Shown in pieces: positions 1 through 11,760 of a DNA stretch of 64,000 nt. A model generated the notes under the pieces. That model searched no databases. It was not told the DNA's origin and saw nothing but the letters and a program-made list of their open reading frames with translations. The stretch is from positions 615,094 to 679,093 of the forward strand of contig MNCI01007580.1 in the NCBI GenBank assembly GCA_015680685.1. Reading direction: 5' to 3'. The stretch is from Gnetum montanum (lineage: Eukaryota > Streptophyta > Gnetopsida > Gnetales > Gnetaceae). The translations under genes were made by a program, and so were the position numbers. Position 1 is the first letter of the stretch. Every line of letters starts with the position of its first letter.

Positions 1-553
1 AGGCACTTAACTAACCTATGTGTGATAAGCAGCCGATTCCTTGACTAGCCGTACACATCCGTAGATGCTCGTAATCAAGTCGTACTTGTCCCACGCTTTA
101 GGAGGAAAGTGTTGAGAGAATCTATTCGCGATGAGTAGCCGATTCCTTAGCTAGCCGTACACGTTCGTCAACGCTGATAACCAAGTCGTACTCATGCCGC
201 GTCACTAGGAAAGTAGTAAATAACATTAATTAAACGTATCCACGCACTGCAAGGTTTATCTACAAAGCTCGTCTTTATTGCCGTACACAACTTGCGTTCA
301 GGTACAAAGCTGCTTGAATAAAGAACCGTTCACTTGGGGGACTCCTATTGCGGGCACATGGAAAATATTCTATCTCTGGGGTGATCAATCCGCCAGAGCT
401 TCACTACTTTACGCCTAGGATGAGAAATGAGGGGAGTGCCGCCTCTTATTTATAGATATGGCGGCGGACTGCGATATTGCGTACGCGATATCGCAGGGAA
501 AGAAGTGATATCGCGTACGCGATATCGTGGCTTGTGCAATTTGCATCTCATCA
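1..553 (-). mobile_element. Partial LTR of an Athila/Tat-like element, minus orientation
   Basis: This segment matches the solo LTR at 33268-34338 in the same orientation, covering its last two thirds; the rest lies left of the window. Its right edge ends in TCATCA, the complement of the TGATGA start shared by the related LTRs in this window. A TATA-like box (TATAAATAAG on the minus strand) is at about 444-454. Upstream of it in element sense lie two copies of a palindrome with core GATATCGCGTACGCGATATC, one at 507-526 and a slightly mutated one near 470-492. The base after the end begins CCTAC (554-558), a probable target site duplication half. CpG is still common, so the copy is younger than its neighbours. 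I cannot tell whether it is solo or the end of a full element. Confidence 0.8.
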
Positions 554-2136
554 CCTACTGAATTTTTTGGGAAGCATTGGGACATCATTAGAGATGATCT
601 CATTTATATTTTCTAAGAAGCCATCAAAAAATTTTCTCTTCATAAAAATATTAATAAAGGTATGATTTTTCTTCTTCCTAAGAATGGAGATCTTCAACAT
701 ATTGATAATTGGAGGCCTATTACTATACTTAACAATACTTAGAAAATTGCAGCTAAATTCATGGCTTGCCAAATTCAGAAGGTTATTGAAGATATCATCA
801 GACTTGAGCAGACTAGTTTTGTTAAAGGTAGCCATTTCTTGAATAATGTTATTACATCTTGGAATGGAATGCAGTAGACTTCAATACTAACCAAGACATT
901 GATTTTATTCAGTTAGATTATATCAAAGCTTATGATAGGATTGAATAGAATTTCATTATTTCTTGTTTATGTAAACTGGGATTTGGTGATTATTCTATTT
1001 GTCTTATTCATACCCTACTAACTAATGCTAATGCTCAATTTGCTACTACTTTTGGATTAAATTCCTCCTTTTCTTTTCAATAGTTAATTTGTCAAGGTTA
1101 TGTTTTACCTCTCTATCTTTTTATTATTGCTGCAAACTTTCTTTTACATAATTTGTATTATAATCTATAAAGGAAATGGAATTTCAATTGATGATCAAGG
1201 TATGCAAGTGCTTAACTTGCACTTTGCAGATGAATCTTTTTTTATGATTAATAATTCTCTATAACAAATCAATACTCTTTTATTTAGAGTGATGGATTAT
1301 TGCATGTTATTTGGCTTTTGAGTTAATTGGAAAAATTTTGTAGTTTATTGTAATGAAAATATTAATAAGTAGGTTAGTTTCAAGGCTTGGAAAATCTTGA
1401 AAAAAGATTTTCTATTTAAAATTTTAGAAATATATTTTTCTTTTGAACCTAATCTTACTATTTTGTAGAATTATATGGTTGATAAAATTAAAAAGAAGCT
1501 TGATAAATAGAAAAAAGGCCACCCTTGCTAGCAAAGTTTAATTTATTAAGTAAGTGCTTTAGACTCCTTCTAAAAGTTCTTACGGTAGAGTTAATCGTAT
1601 TATTTGTCAGATTCTTTGGTTTGCCAAGTAACATAGAAAAGGTTTTTCTAGAGTTGCTTGGGATATTTGCACTGGTAGTAAGAAAGATGAAGGATTTGGC
1701 CTCATTAATTGTTATAACCAAGGTATTTCTCTTGGTGCAAAGTGATTTACAAAGTGCATTAATGGATATTATCTTTGGATGCTCCTTTCAAGAAATAGAC
1801 TTATGCAAGGAAAACCTAAGAATGATATCTTCTCTCTCCTTAGGCCAATTCTATTTTAAGTTTTCCAATTTTCAAATAAATTTGGAAGACATGGTGCAAA
1901 CTTAGTAAATATTGGAATTATAATCATATTATAGTTTTAGAAGATGTGCTTAAGAAAATTAGCCAATGGTGACTTCTTTTTAATGAAAAAGCTTGGGCTA
2001 CTAATGCATCTAGATTGTGTAGCACTTTGAGAAAATTTAGTATCATTATGGTTTCTTGTCTATGTGTGCATGATAGATGGATTACTTAGAATGAAGCTTC
2101 TAGACTCTATGGTTTGAATAGAAAGCAGAAAAATGA
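554..2136 (+). pseudogene. LINE (L1-like) reverse transcriptase region, 5' half of a split copy
   Basis: Conceptual translation across frameshifts gives the order of a plant L1 ORF2. There is a 'PK.GD...NWRPIT.LN' block near 680-740 and 'EQT.FVKG' near 805-830. A 'QLDYIKAYDRIE' catalytic palm segment lies near 910-950, and a 'FADESFF' block near 1220-1245 stands where FADD is expected. Downstream, 'RVAWDICTGSKKDEGFGLIN' near 1640-1710 is the usual post-RT segment. The second catalytic aspartate (FADD) reads as glutamate, and many Gln and Trp codons are stops, so the copy is dead. ORF1 and the endonuclease are absent from the window. The reading continues at 27797 after the chromovirus insertion. 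Confidence 0.85.
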
Positions 2137-3081
2137 TGTAGGGATACCTCTTCTAATTCCCTTGTTCATTCCCTACATGTGTGTTTTTGCAAATTTTGGG
2201 CTTTATGGAGATGTCTTGGAGGTCAAGGAGACATCTTGTCTAGGAGTTGAGACTTCACATGAGACATTTAGGACATGTAGGAGATGTCTTTGCTAAGAGT
2301 TGAGTATTCATAAGAGATGTCTCTTATTGGAAAGGAGTCATCTCAGGAGGAGACATCTTGCCAAACTACTAAGATATCTCAAGTAAAGACATCTTAGCTA
2401 GGAGTAGACATCTCCCACACTTAGGAGTCTCTCCAAAATGTTGTAATTTGGCAAGAGATGACTTAAGAAGGTTAAAGATGATCCATATAGCCAGGGAAAC
2501 TTTCAAAATTTCTCATTCCTATTTGAAAAAAAGTTGGTAGAAGGTAGAAAAAGATAGAAATAATGTGGGAACTTTGAGTTGATCTTGAGGAAGGTTTCCT
2601 AGGATTTTTATCTTGTTTTTTTAATAAAAATGATTTTTGTTTCATGCTTGTTAGAGGTGGAGAGATGGAGTGAGGAGATTTCATGTAAGTTCATGTGTTG
2701 ATCTTGGGCAAGATTATGAGAGAGCACATTGAGTGAGTGCATAGGTGTGGCTCCATGGTCAATTATGTTGTATGTTAACTGGTGTGCTCTAGTCTTACAT
2801 GTGAGTAAAGATGTTAGTTCCAAATTATGGAAGAGTCTCTCTATCAATTATATCTTACATTAAGAACAACCATTTTATGTTTGTAGAGCCTTATGCTATG
2901 TAGCATTGTTTGTGTGTTTTAAGAGGTTTTGGATGTTTTATGAGTGAAAATTTTGATGTAATCTTCTCTTAAATAATTAAAGATAGCTAGTTTTCTCATT
3001 TTCTAGCAAATTGATTATCTTTTCATAATATTTGGATATAGTATCGAAAGATGCTTTAATTTTGGGAGTGAACCTACTCTA
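2137..3081 (+). repeat. Chromovirus 5' LTR
   Basis: The LTR begins TGTAGGGATACC and ends ..CCTACTCTA just before the primer site. It aligns with 26872-27796 over its length, for example around 'TACCTCTTCTAATTCCC' at the start and 'GGAGTGAGGAGATTTCATG' in the middle. It contains degenerate repeats of 'GGAGATGTC/GAGACATC', which form short inverted repeats in the U3 half (about 2205-2430). The end bases TA rather than CA indicate mutation. Confidence 0.85.
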
Positions 3082-3090
3082 GCTTAAGAT

Positions 3091-3104
3091 TGGTATTAGA
3101 GCTT
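3091..3104 (+). promoter_or_regulatory. Primer binding site, initiator tRNA-Met type
   Basis: TGGTATTAGAGC follows the 5' LTR by nine bases and differs by one C-to-T change from TGGTATCAGAGC, the complement of plant initiator tRNA-Met 3' ends used by chromoviruses and many copia elements. Confidence 0.75.
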
Positions 3105-3151
3105 TGTATTGACTGTTACTTAGTTTTGGTTGAGGATTTTGTTAATTTCAT

Positions 3152-4490
3152 ATGGCACCTATGAAGAAATAGGTGCAAGCTCTAAATAAAGATATGGAGA
3201 GCATGATGTCTACCTTTTAGATGATGGTTGCTTGTTTGGATGAAATTAGCACAAAGGTAGACAAAAATGTTGATCCTAGCCATATCCAAACACATGAAAA
3301 TGATCAACATGCACATTCAAATGAAGAAGTTTCACAACCTAGTAAAGATGGAGTAGATGATGAGAAAGGATAATCCAGCTATGGGAGTGTAGGAATCCAT
3401 TAACCAAAGATTCTAATGGGAGGAAATTGTATTCCTTAGATGAGAATTTTAATGACTCTAAAGGTGGTAGCTACTTCTTCTCTAAGTAAGCTTAACGATG
3501 AAGATTAGGCAAGGCTTGCAAGAGCATTTCATAATTCTACCAAACTTTCGTACATTGAGTTGAAGACTTTCAATTGTGTAGATGGCACCAATGCTTTCTC
3601 CAGTTAGCTAAAGGTACTTGAAAGCAGTTTGAGTTTGAAGAGATAATAAATAACTTAAGGGTACCTATTGCTAAATCCATATTAGAAGGTAAGGCTTCTA
3701 CTATGTGGAAAAGAAGTCCCAAGATTATGAAAGACAAAATGGTCAGCCCATTAGAGATTAGAGTTTGATGAAACATAGGTTGAGAAGAAAATTTGAACAA
3801 TCTTCTCAAAGGCAAGTGACTATCATGAATTTGAAATTTGTAAGGTAAGGTAATAAGGATGTCAAAGAAATCTACATCAAATTTTGTGATATATTCCATC
3901 AAGCTAAAGTGAACTAGGAAGAGTGTGAATAAGATTCAATGTTTTTAGGTGGTCTCAAAATGACATATCATTAGGAATTATCTTTTTATAAGCCATAAAC
4001 TCTTGATGAGACTTATGACTTAGTACTCAAGGCTGAAAAGAAATTAAGTGAATTCAGAAATAGGAGCAAACAAACTTCAAAGGAGAAGAAGAAGAATCCA
4101 AACATGAAGATCAAGATGGTAGCCATGATAAGAAGATAGAAAAGAATGATGAGAAGAGCAAAGCCAAGAAGGACAAAGGCAAGGGAGGCAAGTGTCAAGT
4201 TAGTAACTCATCCAAGATTCAATGCTTCAAATGTAAAGAATAGGGACACTAGCAATGGGAATGTCAACTTCACAAGACAACCAAGGGCAAAGATGTATAA
4301 GCCATGGAAGTGGAGGAGACATCAATCTAACCTCTTCAAAGAGGTAATCCTAATGCTCCCAAGATTGAGGAAATTTTTGCATTAAATTCTTGTGCATTCA
4401 TGGGAAATGTAAATAGAAGAGATCATCTTGCTAGAAATTTATTATTTTGAATTGGGGCTAGATGGAATGGATTCATATTTTGATTGATGA
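3152..4490 (+). pseudogene. Chromovirus gag with CCHC zinc knuckle, cut by element B
   Basis: The ATG at 3152 opens a frame that begins MAPMKK and continues through several TAG codons sitting where Gln is expected. A basic Lys-rich stretch lies near 4080-4200. A nucleocapsid knuckle follows at 4223-4264 with C-X2-C-X4-H-X4-C spacing intact but two TAG codons inside it. Gag would form the particle core and bind RNA. The frame then runs toward protease and stops at 4490, where element B was inserted. The protease resumes at 17699. A gag of about 440 codons fits the family. Confidence 0.8.
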
Positions 4491-5393
4491 GTGATGAAGC
4501 ATCAATAAGATGGTTGTGTCGATGTAGCCTCATTGATGTATCCTCATTGACATATCCTATGATGTGTTGATGTAGGTACATCAATGTTGATGTAGGTACA
4601 TCAATGTTGATGCTGGCATTGCCTATATAAATGGACACATTCCTTGTATTTATGATACCTATTGGTTATTGCCTAGCTAAACTCTTGTAATTTTTTTCTT
4701 AGAAGTTAGAATATTTTTCCTCTAAGTGCCCACAATGCAAATTCAAGTGATTGTATGATATTTTATTCAAGTGCATATATACCTAGACACATTTGCATGA
4801 GCAGCAATAAAATTGAGATTTCTTTTATCCATTGTAGCCTTAGACTAGTATAATTCTACTTTTCAGCGATTCACTTTACATGCAACTTACTTTCTTGTTC
4901 TTAAGTAATTAATATTATCATTCATAAACAACATGAGTATGACCACTTTGAGCATAATATATTAACACTTGGTAATCCTAACAATGGATAGTTGGTACAT
5001 CTAGTAAAATTCACTTCATAACCTAGCAACATTAATGTATATTTAGAATGTGTACGGAAAGTAGGAACAGATACTCTAAGTTAGCCTAGTTAGTTAATGA
5101 AGTAGTTAATTAGTTAGTTGATTTAAAAATTAAATATTTATTCACTTCATCATTTAGAAAGTATGAGAAAATAACAAAATGTGTAAAAATAAATATATTA
5201 TGCCTCAACTACACTTAGTCATACATATAGATTAATATATGTGTGACTTGGAAAGACAACAACTTACAACTATGTAATTCACTATTTAGGAATATCAACC
5301 CCTTAGGTAAATAAATATATGGAATTTAGCTAGATCATGCATATGTGCTTGTGATTCATATGGTTGGGTGTAGGAAATATTTGTTGGTCATCA
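4491..5393 (+). repeat. Element B 5' LTR
   Basis: It runs from TGATGAAGCATC to ..GGTCATCA, directly before the primer site. U3 carries two copies of a unit containing the palindrome GATGTAGGTACATC (near 4570-4605) and a TATA box, TATATAAAT, at 4624-4632. The U5 half contains the block 'ACTTGGTAATCC' and the terminal 'TATGGTTGGGTGTAGG' that recur in the LTRs of C, E and the solo LTR. Confidence 0.85.
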
Positions 5394-5412
5394 TTAGTGC
5401 TATTATTGGGGA
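5394..5412 (+). promoter_or_regulatory. Element B primer binding site (tRNA-Asp type, decayed)
   Basis: TTAGTGCTATTATTGGGGA is a mutated form of TTGGCGCCGTTGCCGGGGA, the complement of the plant tRNA-Asp(GUC) 3' end. Most differences are C-to-T or G-to-A. Position directly after the LTR supports the call. Confidence 0.7.
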
Positions 5413-5550
5413 CTTAGTTTCACTAAGTGCACTAAGCATTAGTAGATAGTAAACTCATATTAAGTTGTTGTGAGGAAAACCTAACGAATTATCTTTCATA
5501 TATTATAATAGTAATATTACTTTAGGGCACACTTTATCAAAATTACTAAA

Positions 5551-8100
5551 ATGCTTCTTCTTATAGGGATGATTCATTTCCACATGTCAATGATTCTAAT
5601 CAATAGCATGACAAGTCCAAGAGGACTACATGTGAAATACCTCAATAGCTATAAGTGGTCTATGCACATTCAAATTCCTACTATCTGGATTTCAATTTTG
5701 TTCTCCATCAAGATAAATAGCTACATTGGAGGGATATGGAGGGTAATATTTTTTTACCTCTTGATTCATCTATTTCTGTAATGCTCATGGCCAATATCTT
5801 GAAATTGGAAATTGAATCATCTAGCCTAGATTATGAGGTAATAGATCATACCTCCAGAGACTATCAACTCGTAGATGCTTAGCTTAGAAGAGCTTAACCC
5901 ATGGAGACATGCTATGAAGCCTCTAAGAGGAGTAGGGTCCTAACACCATTTTTTCCATAGTTACAGAAGAAGGGTACTAAATTTTTCTTAGGGCAATCTC
6001 AACATCAAGATTCTCCTCCTTTCAATGAGAAAGACATAGTTCACCAAAAGTTGTAATCAACCTTAGAGAACAACTAGGGTCAGAGAATGAAAATGTCCAA
6101 AAATATGGGAACTTTAAGGCAAAGATCTCCTAGCCATTCATCAAAATAAAAAGAAAGGAAAAAAGGAAAAAGAACAATCAAAGGTTCATTAGAGAAGGGC
6201 TAGTAGGCATCACTCTTCTAGCCCTCCTTCTTCACCATCCTCATTGTTAAACTTTGATAGGAGAAATTGTGGCTGATATTAAAGGAGAAATGATTGGGAT
6301 CAAGATGGAGATGATAAAAAATCTCATCGTAGTGATGGAAAAATGGAGCATAGTTAACTACAAGGGAAAGAGGACCATCATTGAGAATGAAGGCATAGCA
6401 GATCATATCATAGGAGACATGGCCATGATAGGGGCCATCATGAACACAATGACTATGATGAATCATTGCTTGGTATGAGGAACATGCTTAACATTTTAGA
6501 AGTAGTTAAAATTCCTACTAGGCATCAAAGGGATAGAAAAATTAAATGCCTTAACATAAACAATATCCCTAAGTTTGAAGGAGGATAGAATGCTAATCCA
6601 CAACATTATTCACGAGCCTTTCATGATTTATATGCCTTACATAACATTAAAAACAAGTGGAAAAAGCTCAAATTACTCTTGAGGATACTCATCAAAGAAG
6701 CTAAAAGTTGGTATTGGTTCTTAGAGCCAAAATCCATTTGTAGATGGAGTATAATGCTAGAGTTGTTTAATGATAAGTACCATATGTACTCAAGGGTGTC
6801 CAACTTGAGAAAATAAATCCAAGAATGAAAATAAGGTAATTATGAATCCTCAGATGCAACTTTGGGTAGGTATTATTCTCTCTTACATTGATGCTCAGGC
6901 CATGGATTTTCTCAAAAGGAGCAGCTTCACCACATAATAGATGGGCTCCAAAACAAAACTAGAGAAACTATGGGAGTCTATGCCCAAGGGAGACTTTTAG
7001 AAATGAGAGCTCCTTGGATTCAAAGGCTAATTAATCAAGTGACAAAGAAAGAAGGGAAGCTTAGAAAGCTAGAAAGTGCATAGGAATACAATAGGGACCC
7101 ATTCATTTATAAAAGGAAGGTTCATTTTTGTGATTCAAAGGAAGAAGCACCACTACATGAAGTGGTGCAAAGGAAAATCTTGCCAATTTAAAAGTCTATC
7201 ATAAAAATATTGGCTAAGGTGGACAAAATGTAAAACTTCTTGGATGTGAAGTTTCAAACTACTTTCAAGATTGTGGAGGAGAAAATGGAGTAGGGGAATA
7301 TAGATAGAAGAAGGAGAAAAAATACAGGAAGGGACTACTATTAGTAGAAAGGTAAGGTTTTACTAGTTGATGAGGTTGTAGATTAAAAAATAGATGATGA
7401 TGGATGTGACATTTGTTAATATGAATATCCTAAGGGATGTTGTTTTGTAGTGTCATATTTAAAAGAATCTAAGATATACACATTAAATCCAAAATTGGCA
7501 TGAAGGCAACCACCCAGAAGATTGCCTTATCCACAAGGTAATTATCAACAATAGTTTTAATTACCATAGTATTACCCAAGTGGAGTGCCATCTCAACCTT
7601 AAGAGTAGTATCAACAATGGCAAAATTCACAATCATGGGGAATGCCATCACCACGGTAGCAATATCCTTACCAGAAGCCAGATCCATGTGGATACTATGT
7701 TCAACAACCTGTATCTCTTCATGTCTCTACAAGCCACACTTCTTTCTCTCATCACTATGATTCCTAGAATATCACAAAGCACTCGCTTCAAAAACTAAGT
7801 CTTCTTTCATGTATCATCCTCCGTATCCACCAACTTACCCTACATCCTCTAATACTACTCCCTTGTTACTTGCACCACCTATTTAAGGAAAATTTCCAAT
7901 ATAGCCTCAACAATGAAATGCAATGAGAATCATGAACTGAGAGTTGAATGACCATCTAAGTGGTTCTAAGCATAATCCTCAAAAGAGGGCTTTCTTCAGA
8001 TCCAACAATCCACCTAAACCCTCATAGACATCTGTGCTTGCTATCCCTACATTCATTGCTTTTGAAGTTACAATCGAGTAGCCTTCAATTTAAAAGTTCC
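5551..8100 (+). pseudogene. Element B gag and nucleocapsid-linker region, decayed
   Basis: The probable start at 5551 lies the same distance from the primer site as the gag start in element E. The best-preserved part (about 6480-7100) contains 'WYW.LEPKSI.RW', 'LFNDKY', 'VSNLRK', 'GRYYSLLH' and 'GVYAQGRLLEM', matching the same stretch in E and C. Where C and E read a CAA Gln codon after 'NLRK', B reads TAA. A cysteine cluster C-X2-C..C-C at about 7405-7443 ('CDIC' to 'GCC') resembles a zinc knuckle. A region that would be Pro/Gln/Tyr-rich follows (7480-7900). The protein would be the capsid and nucleocapsid; no intact frame remains. Confidence 0.75.
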
Positions 8101-8189
8101 CAAATGTTCATATTGTTATGTTAACTCATGTAGTCATAGATTGGATCAAGGTAGGATAACTTCCTAGGAAATGATTTGATCCTAGGAGT

Positions 8190-8530
8190 CCCCTAGTTTA
8201 TTTATAGATTACAAAAAAAGATCCATGCAAGGTTATACTGGACTTAGGTTCTAAGTTAAACTTAATTTCTCAAGAGATGTTTAAGACTTTGAACTTGTAT
8301 CTAACCAATAAATGCAATATTATATTAGAGCTTGCAAATCAATCCACCATTGTTCCTTTGGGATTGGTGGAGGATATTATGACCACCATTTATCGTTGGT
8401 CATATCTAGTAGATTTCTTAGTAATCCAGATGGATAACTGTAAGAGGAATTTTCTTATTATTATGAGAAGGGCTTGGCTCAACATGATTAATGCTAAGAT
8501 GGGGATTATAGACCTTTTCTTATAAATATC
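8190..8530 (+). pseudogene. Element B aspartic protease fragment
   Basis: Translation gives 'ILDLGSKLNLISQEMF' around 8228-8285, then 'LELANQST..PLGLVEDI' and 'DFLVIQMDN', closely matching the protease in element E. The catalytic triplet is Asp-Leu-Gly rather than Asp-Ser/Thr-Gly, as is common in Athila/Tat-type elements. It would cleave the polyprotein. A frame break separates the active-site strand from the rest, so this copy is inactive. Confidence 0.75.
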
Positions 8531-9179
8531 CAAGGAAAACAAATTTGAAAAGATAGAGAAGAAGTAAATTTCATGCATTACATACAGTGACACATGGTGC
8601 CATTGTGTGCAAAATATATGAACCATAAAAAGTACATCCATCACAACATGCAATATTTATGCTGAGACTTCAAATATTCAAAGGTGCCTATATGCAGTAG
8701 TGACAAAATAAAAAGGTACCCAGTGGCTAATGACATATGATAGATTTGATTTAAAAATATGCATGGAACCAATAGAGCTCCTCATAAACGTTTATATTAA
8801 CAACATGGGGCATATTCATAATTAACTCTTCCATGAGAAAGTAGAAATAAATTTGGGAGATTTGAAAATCTCTAATCATTTTAACTAGGAGCCCCTTAAA
8901 CTCAAGGCTCTACTAGAAACATTAGAGTATTTCTTTCTTGATAATGACAAGCCGATAATTATCAATGAGAATAGCATTAAAGAATAAAAATAAAGCCAAT
9001 AGCATTAAAGAAAAAAAAGAAAGCTATTAAAAGCTATAAAAAAATAGCTAATAGCTTTTTCATAGTCATATCATGAGTTGACCAAAATAGATCCACACAT
9101 ATGCTAGCATCAAATCTATATAGACTCCTCTATCAAGCCAAGGAGGTAGCTGTAGAGGAGATTAAATCCAAAGATTAAG

Positions 9180-10420
9180 AAAGATGTTAAAGATGAAGTG
9201 GAATAACTTCTTAAACTAGGATTCATCTACCCTATAGTTGATAGTGAGTGGGTAAGTCCACTAGTTATTGTGTTAAAGAAAGGGGAAAATGGAAAGTTCA
9301 TATAAACTTTAGGCTATTGAATATGGCTACATTTAAAGATAATTTTTCATTTTTATTTGTGTACTAGGTATTGGATACAATTTTAGGATACAATTACTAT
9401 AGTTTTTTTGAATGGTTATAGTGGATATAATCAAATTCAAATAGCATCAGAAGACTAGGCTAAGACAGCTTTCAAAAGTCCCCGGGGAACTTTTACATAT
9501 AAAAAATGTCCTTTGGTCTTTGTAATACTTTTACAACTTTCCAATGATTGGTACTAAGCATCTTTCAATAGTAAATTGATAGTGCTGTGGAAGTCTTTAT
9601 GGATGACGTCTCTACCTATGATACTCATTTTGAACAAGCATTAAACCATCTAGAGTAGGTGTTAAAACAATGTGTAGAAATGAACTTATGGCTTAACTGG
9701 TAAAAGAGCCACTTGATAGTTCAAGATGGCTTTGTCTTGGGGTATCTTATTCTATAAAAAGGGATTGAGGTGGACTTGAAAAAAGTAAGGGTCATTCAAG
9801 GAATAGCTAGAAAACCTTAAATAGTAAAATATATAAGGTCATTCTAGGGCCATACTAGTTACTATAGGTTCTTCATTAAGAATTTCTCCAAAATTGCCAA
9901 ATTATTTGTAGAGCTAACAAAGAAAGATGCAATCCTTGCATAGACCAAGGAATGTGAACAAGCATTCCAACACTTAAAAAGAAAAATCTCTTGGAAACTA
10001 CAATTCTATGTGCTCTAGATTGGTCTAGACCATTTCATATAAAGACTAATACATCTCACGATGCTTTGGGAGTAATGCTTACACAAATGGATGATAAAAA
10101 ACGTTCATACTATATTCATTATGTAGAAGCATTATGGATGCATAACTTAACTATACCACCATTGAGAAAGAACTCATGTTAGTGGTGCATGCCTTAGAAA
10201 AATTTAGGTACTATGTGCTTGGATACTTAATTTTTGTGCACATTGACCATAGTGCAATCCATTTTATAATAAAAAAGTCAGTAGTTAGCCCTTGTGTTAT
10301 ATGGTGACTAGTGATATGTAGGAATTTGACCTTACCATGATGGACAGGAAAGGAAATGAGAATGTACTTATTGATCATTTGTCTCAGTTAAGATATGATA
10401 GCAAAAAGAATGAAAATCCC
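9180..10420 (+). pseudogene. Element B reverse transcriptase and RNase H region
   Basis: The RT thumb and palm are recognisable: 'LGFIYPIVDSEWVSPLVIVLK' near 9215-9275, 'NGYSGYNQIQIASED' near 9415-9450, and the catalytic box 'VFMDDV' at about 9592-9609. 'QKSHLIVQDGFVLGYLI' follows. RNase H starts near 9900 with 'KDAILA' and 'TILCALDW.RPFHIKTNTSHDALGVML' at about 9998-10090. Stops and shifts are frequent. The order RT then RNase H fits Ty3/gypsy pol. Confidence 0.8.
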
Positions 10421-10559
10421 TTATCTAATTAATTTCCAATTGAACTTTTTTTATTAAGTCCATGAAAGTTCAAGGATTAAGGATTACTAATTGGTATGAT
10501 GAGTTTGTCTCTTATCTTCTCATATAGGAAACTCCCTTAGAATAGGATAATAAGAAGAA

Positions 10560-11760
10560 ACAATAGTTTCTTCACTAATTCAACCATTACATGGAGATCT
10601 AATGCAACCTTTATAAGGGTTGTGTTGATGGCCTAGTTCGATGGTGTATGTTGTATGCAGATCAATTGCAGATCCTCTAGGATTCTCATGGAGGTCCTTA
10701 TGGGGGCCACTATGTAGGAAGGGGGATGGCTACAAAGATCATCATGGTATGATATTTTTGGCCAACGATCTTTAGAGATCCTCATGATTTCTTCTATTCA
10801 TGTGAATAATGTTAACGAGATGGAAGAATGAATGTACAATTGAAAGAATCCCAATAGTGAATCCAACCACTAGAACCTTTCGATCTTTGGGGTATTAACT
10901 TCATAGAACTCATTAATTCCATGTCAAATTGAAAGATCTATGTCATAGTTGTTGTTTACTACTACATCAAATGGGCTAAAATCGCAATCATATCTAATTG
11001 TACATCTATCATTGTAGCTTGGTTTTTATAACAATAGCTAGTAAACAAGTTTGGTATGTGTAGAGAACTAATTTCAAATAATAAAATACATTTCACAGGG
11101 TCTATTTTTTCGAAATTGATGCAATGCTTAGGGATGCAACATAAACTTACAATCTCCATTACCCCCAAGACAATGGTTAAGCTAAGGTCACCAATAGAAA
11201 AATTACTAAAATTTTGACATGAATTATCAATAGATATAGGAAAGACTAGATTACTAGACTTAATGATGCTCTTTAGGCATATCATTCAACTTGGAAGCTT
11301 CCAATAGGCTACTTTCCCTATGAGTTAGTGTATGGAAAGTTATCCAAATATCCAATTGAAGCCAAACTCCATACACTTAAAATGGCCTATGAGCTTAACC
11401 TAGACATTAATTTACTCAAAAAAGAACATATTATGACACTCAATGTATTGGATGAAAATCATAGAATAGCCCTAATGATGAATGAGGTGCACAAGGCATA
11501 CAACAAACAATTTCTTGATGCATAGATATGAAAGATTACATTCCAAGTTAGCGATAAGGTTTTTTTATTGGAATCGCATGTATGTGCCACAACGCACTAA
11601 GTTCTAGATATTATGAAAAGGATCTTACATCATCCATTCAACTTTTCCTTTTGATGCAATAATAATTTAGCATCCAAATAGCCCTCAAAAGTATATGTTA
11701 GTTGACATATAGCGACTTAAGCCATTTTTAGAACCCAAAGTAACTAGCAACACTAACATA
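10560..11760 (+). pseudogene. Element B integrase region
   Basis: The core begins near 10885 with 'LWGINFIELINSMSN', placing the first catalytic Asp position as Asn (GIN for GID). 'FGMCRELISNNKIHF' near 11050-11095 has Asn where the second Asp (LDNGTHF in E) is expected. A third region, 'ELVYGKLSKYPIEAKL', lies near 11325-11370. Two key acidic residues are thus replaced, consistent with G-to-A decay. The C-terminal GPY/F-like part near 11600-11760 is weak. Confidence 0.75.

Noticed and set aside
2170-2440. Spaced GAGATGTC/GACATCTC units resembling a CRISPR array
   Set aside because: Unit spacing is irregular and the units recur in both LTRs of the chromovirus.
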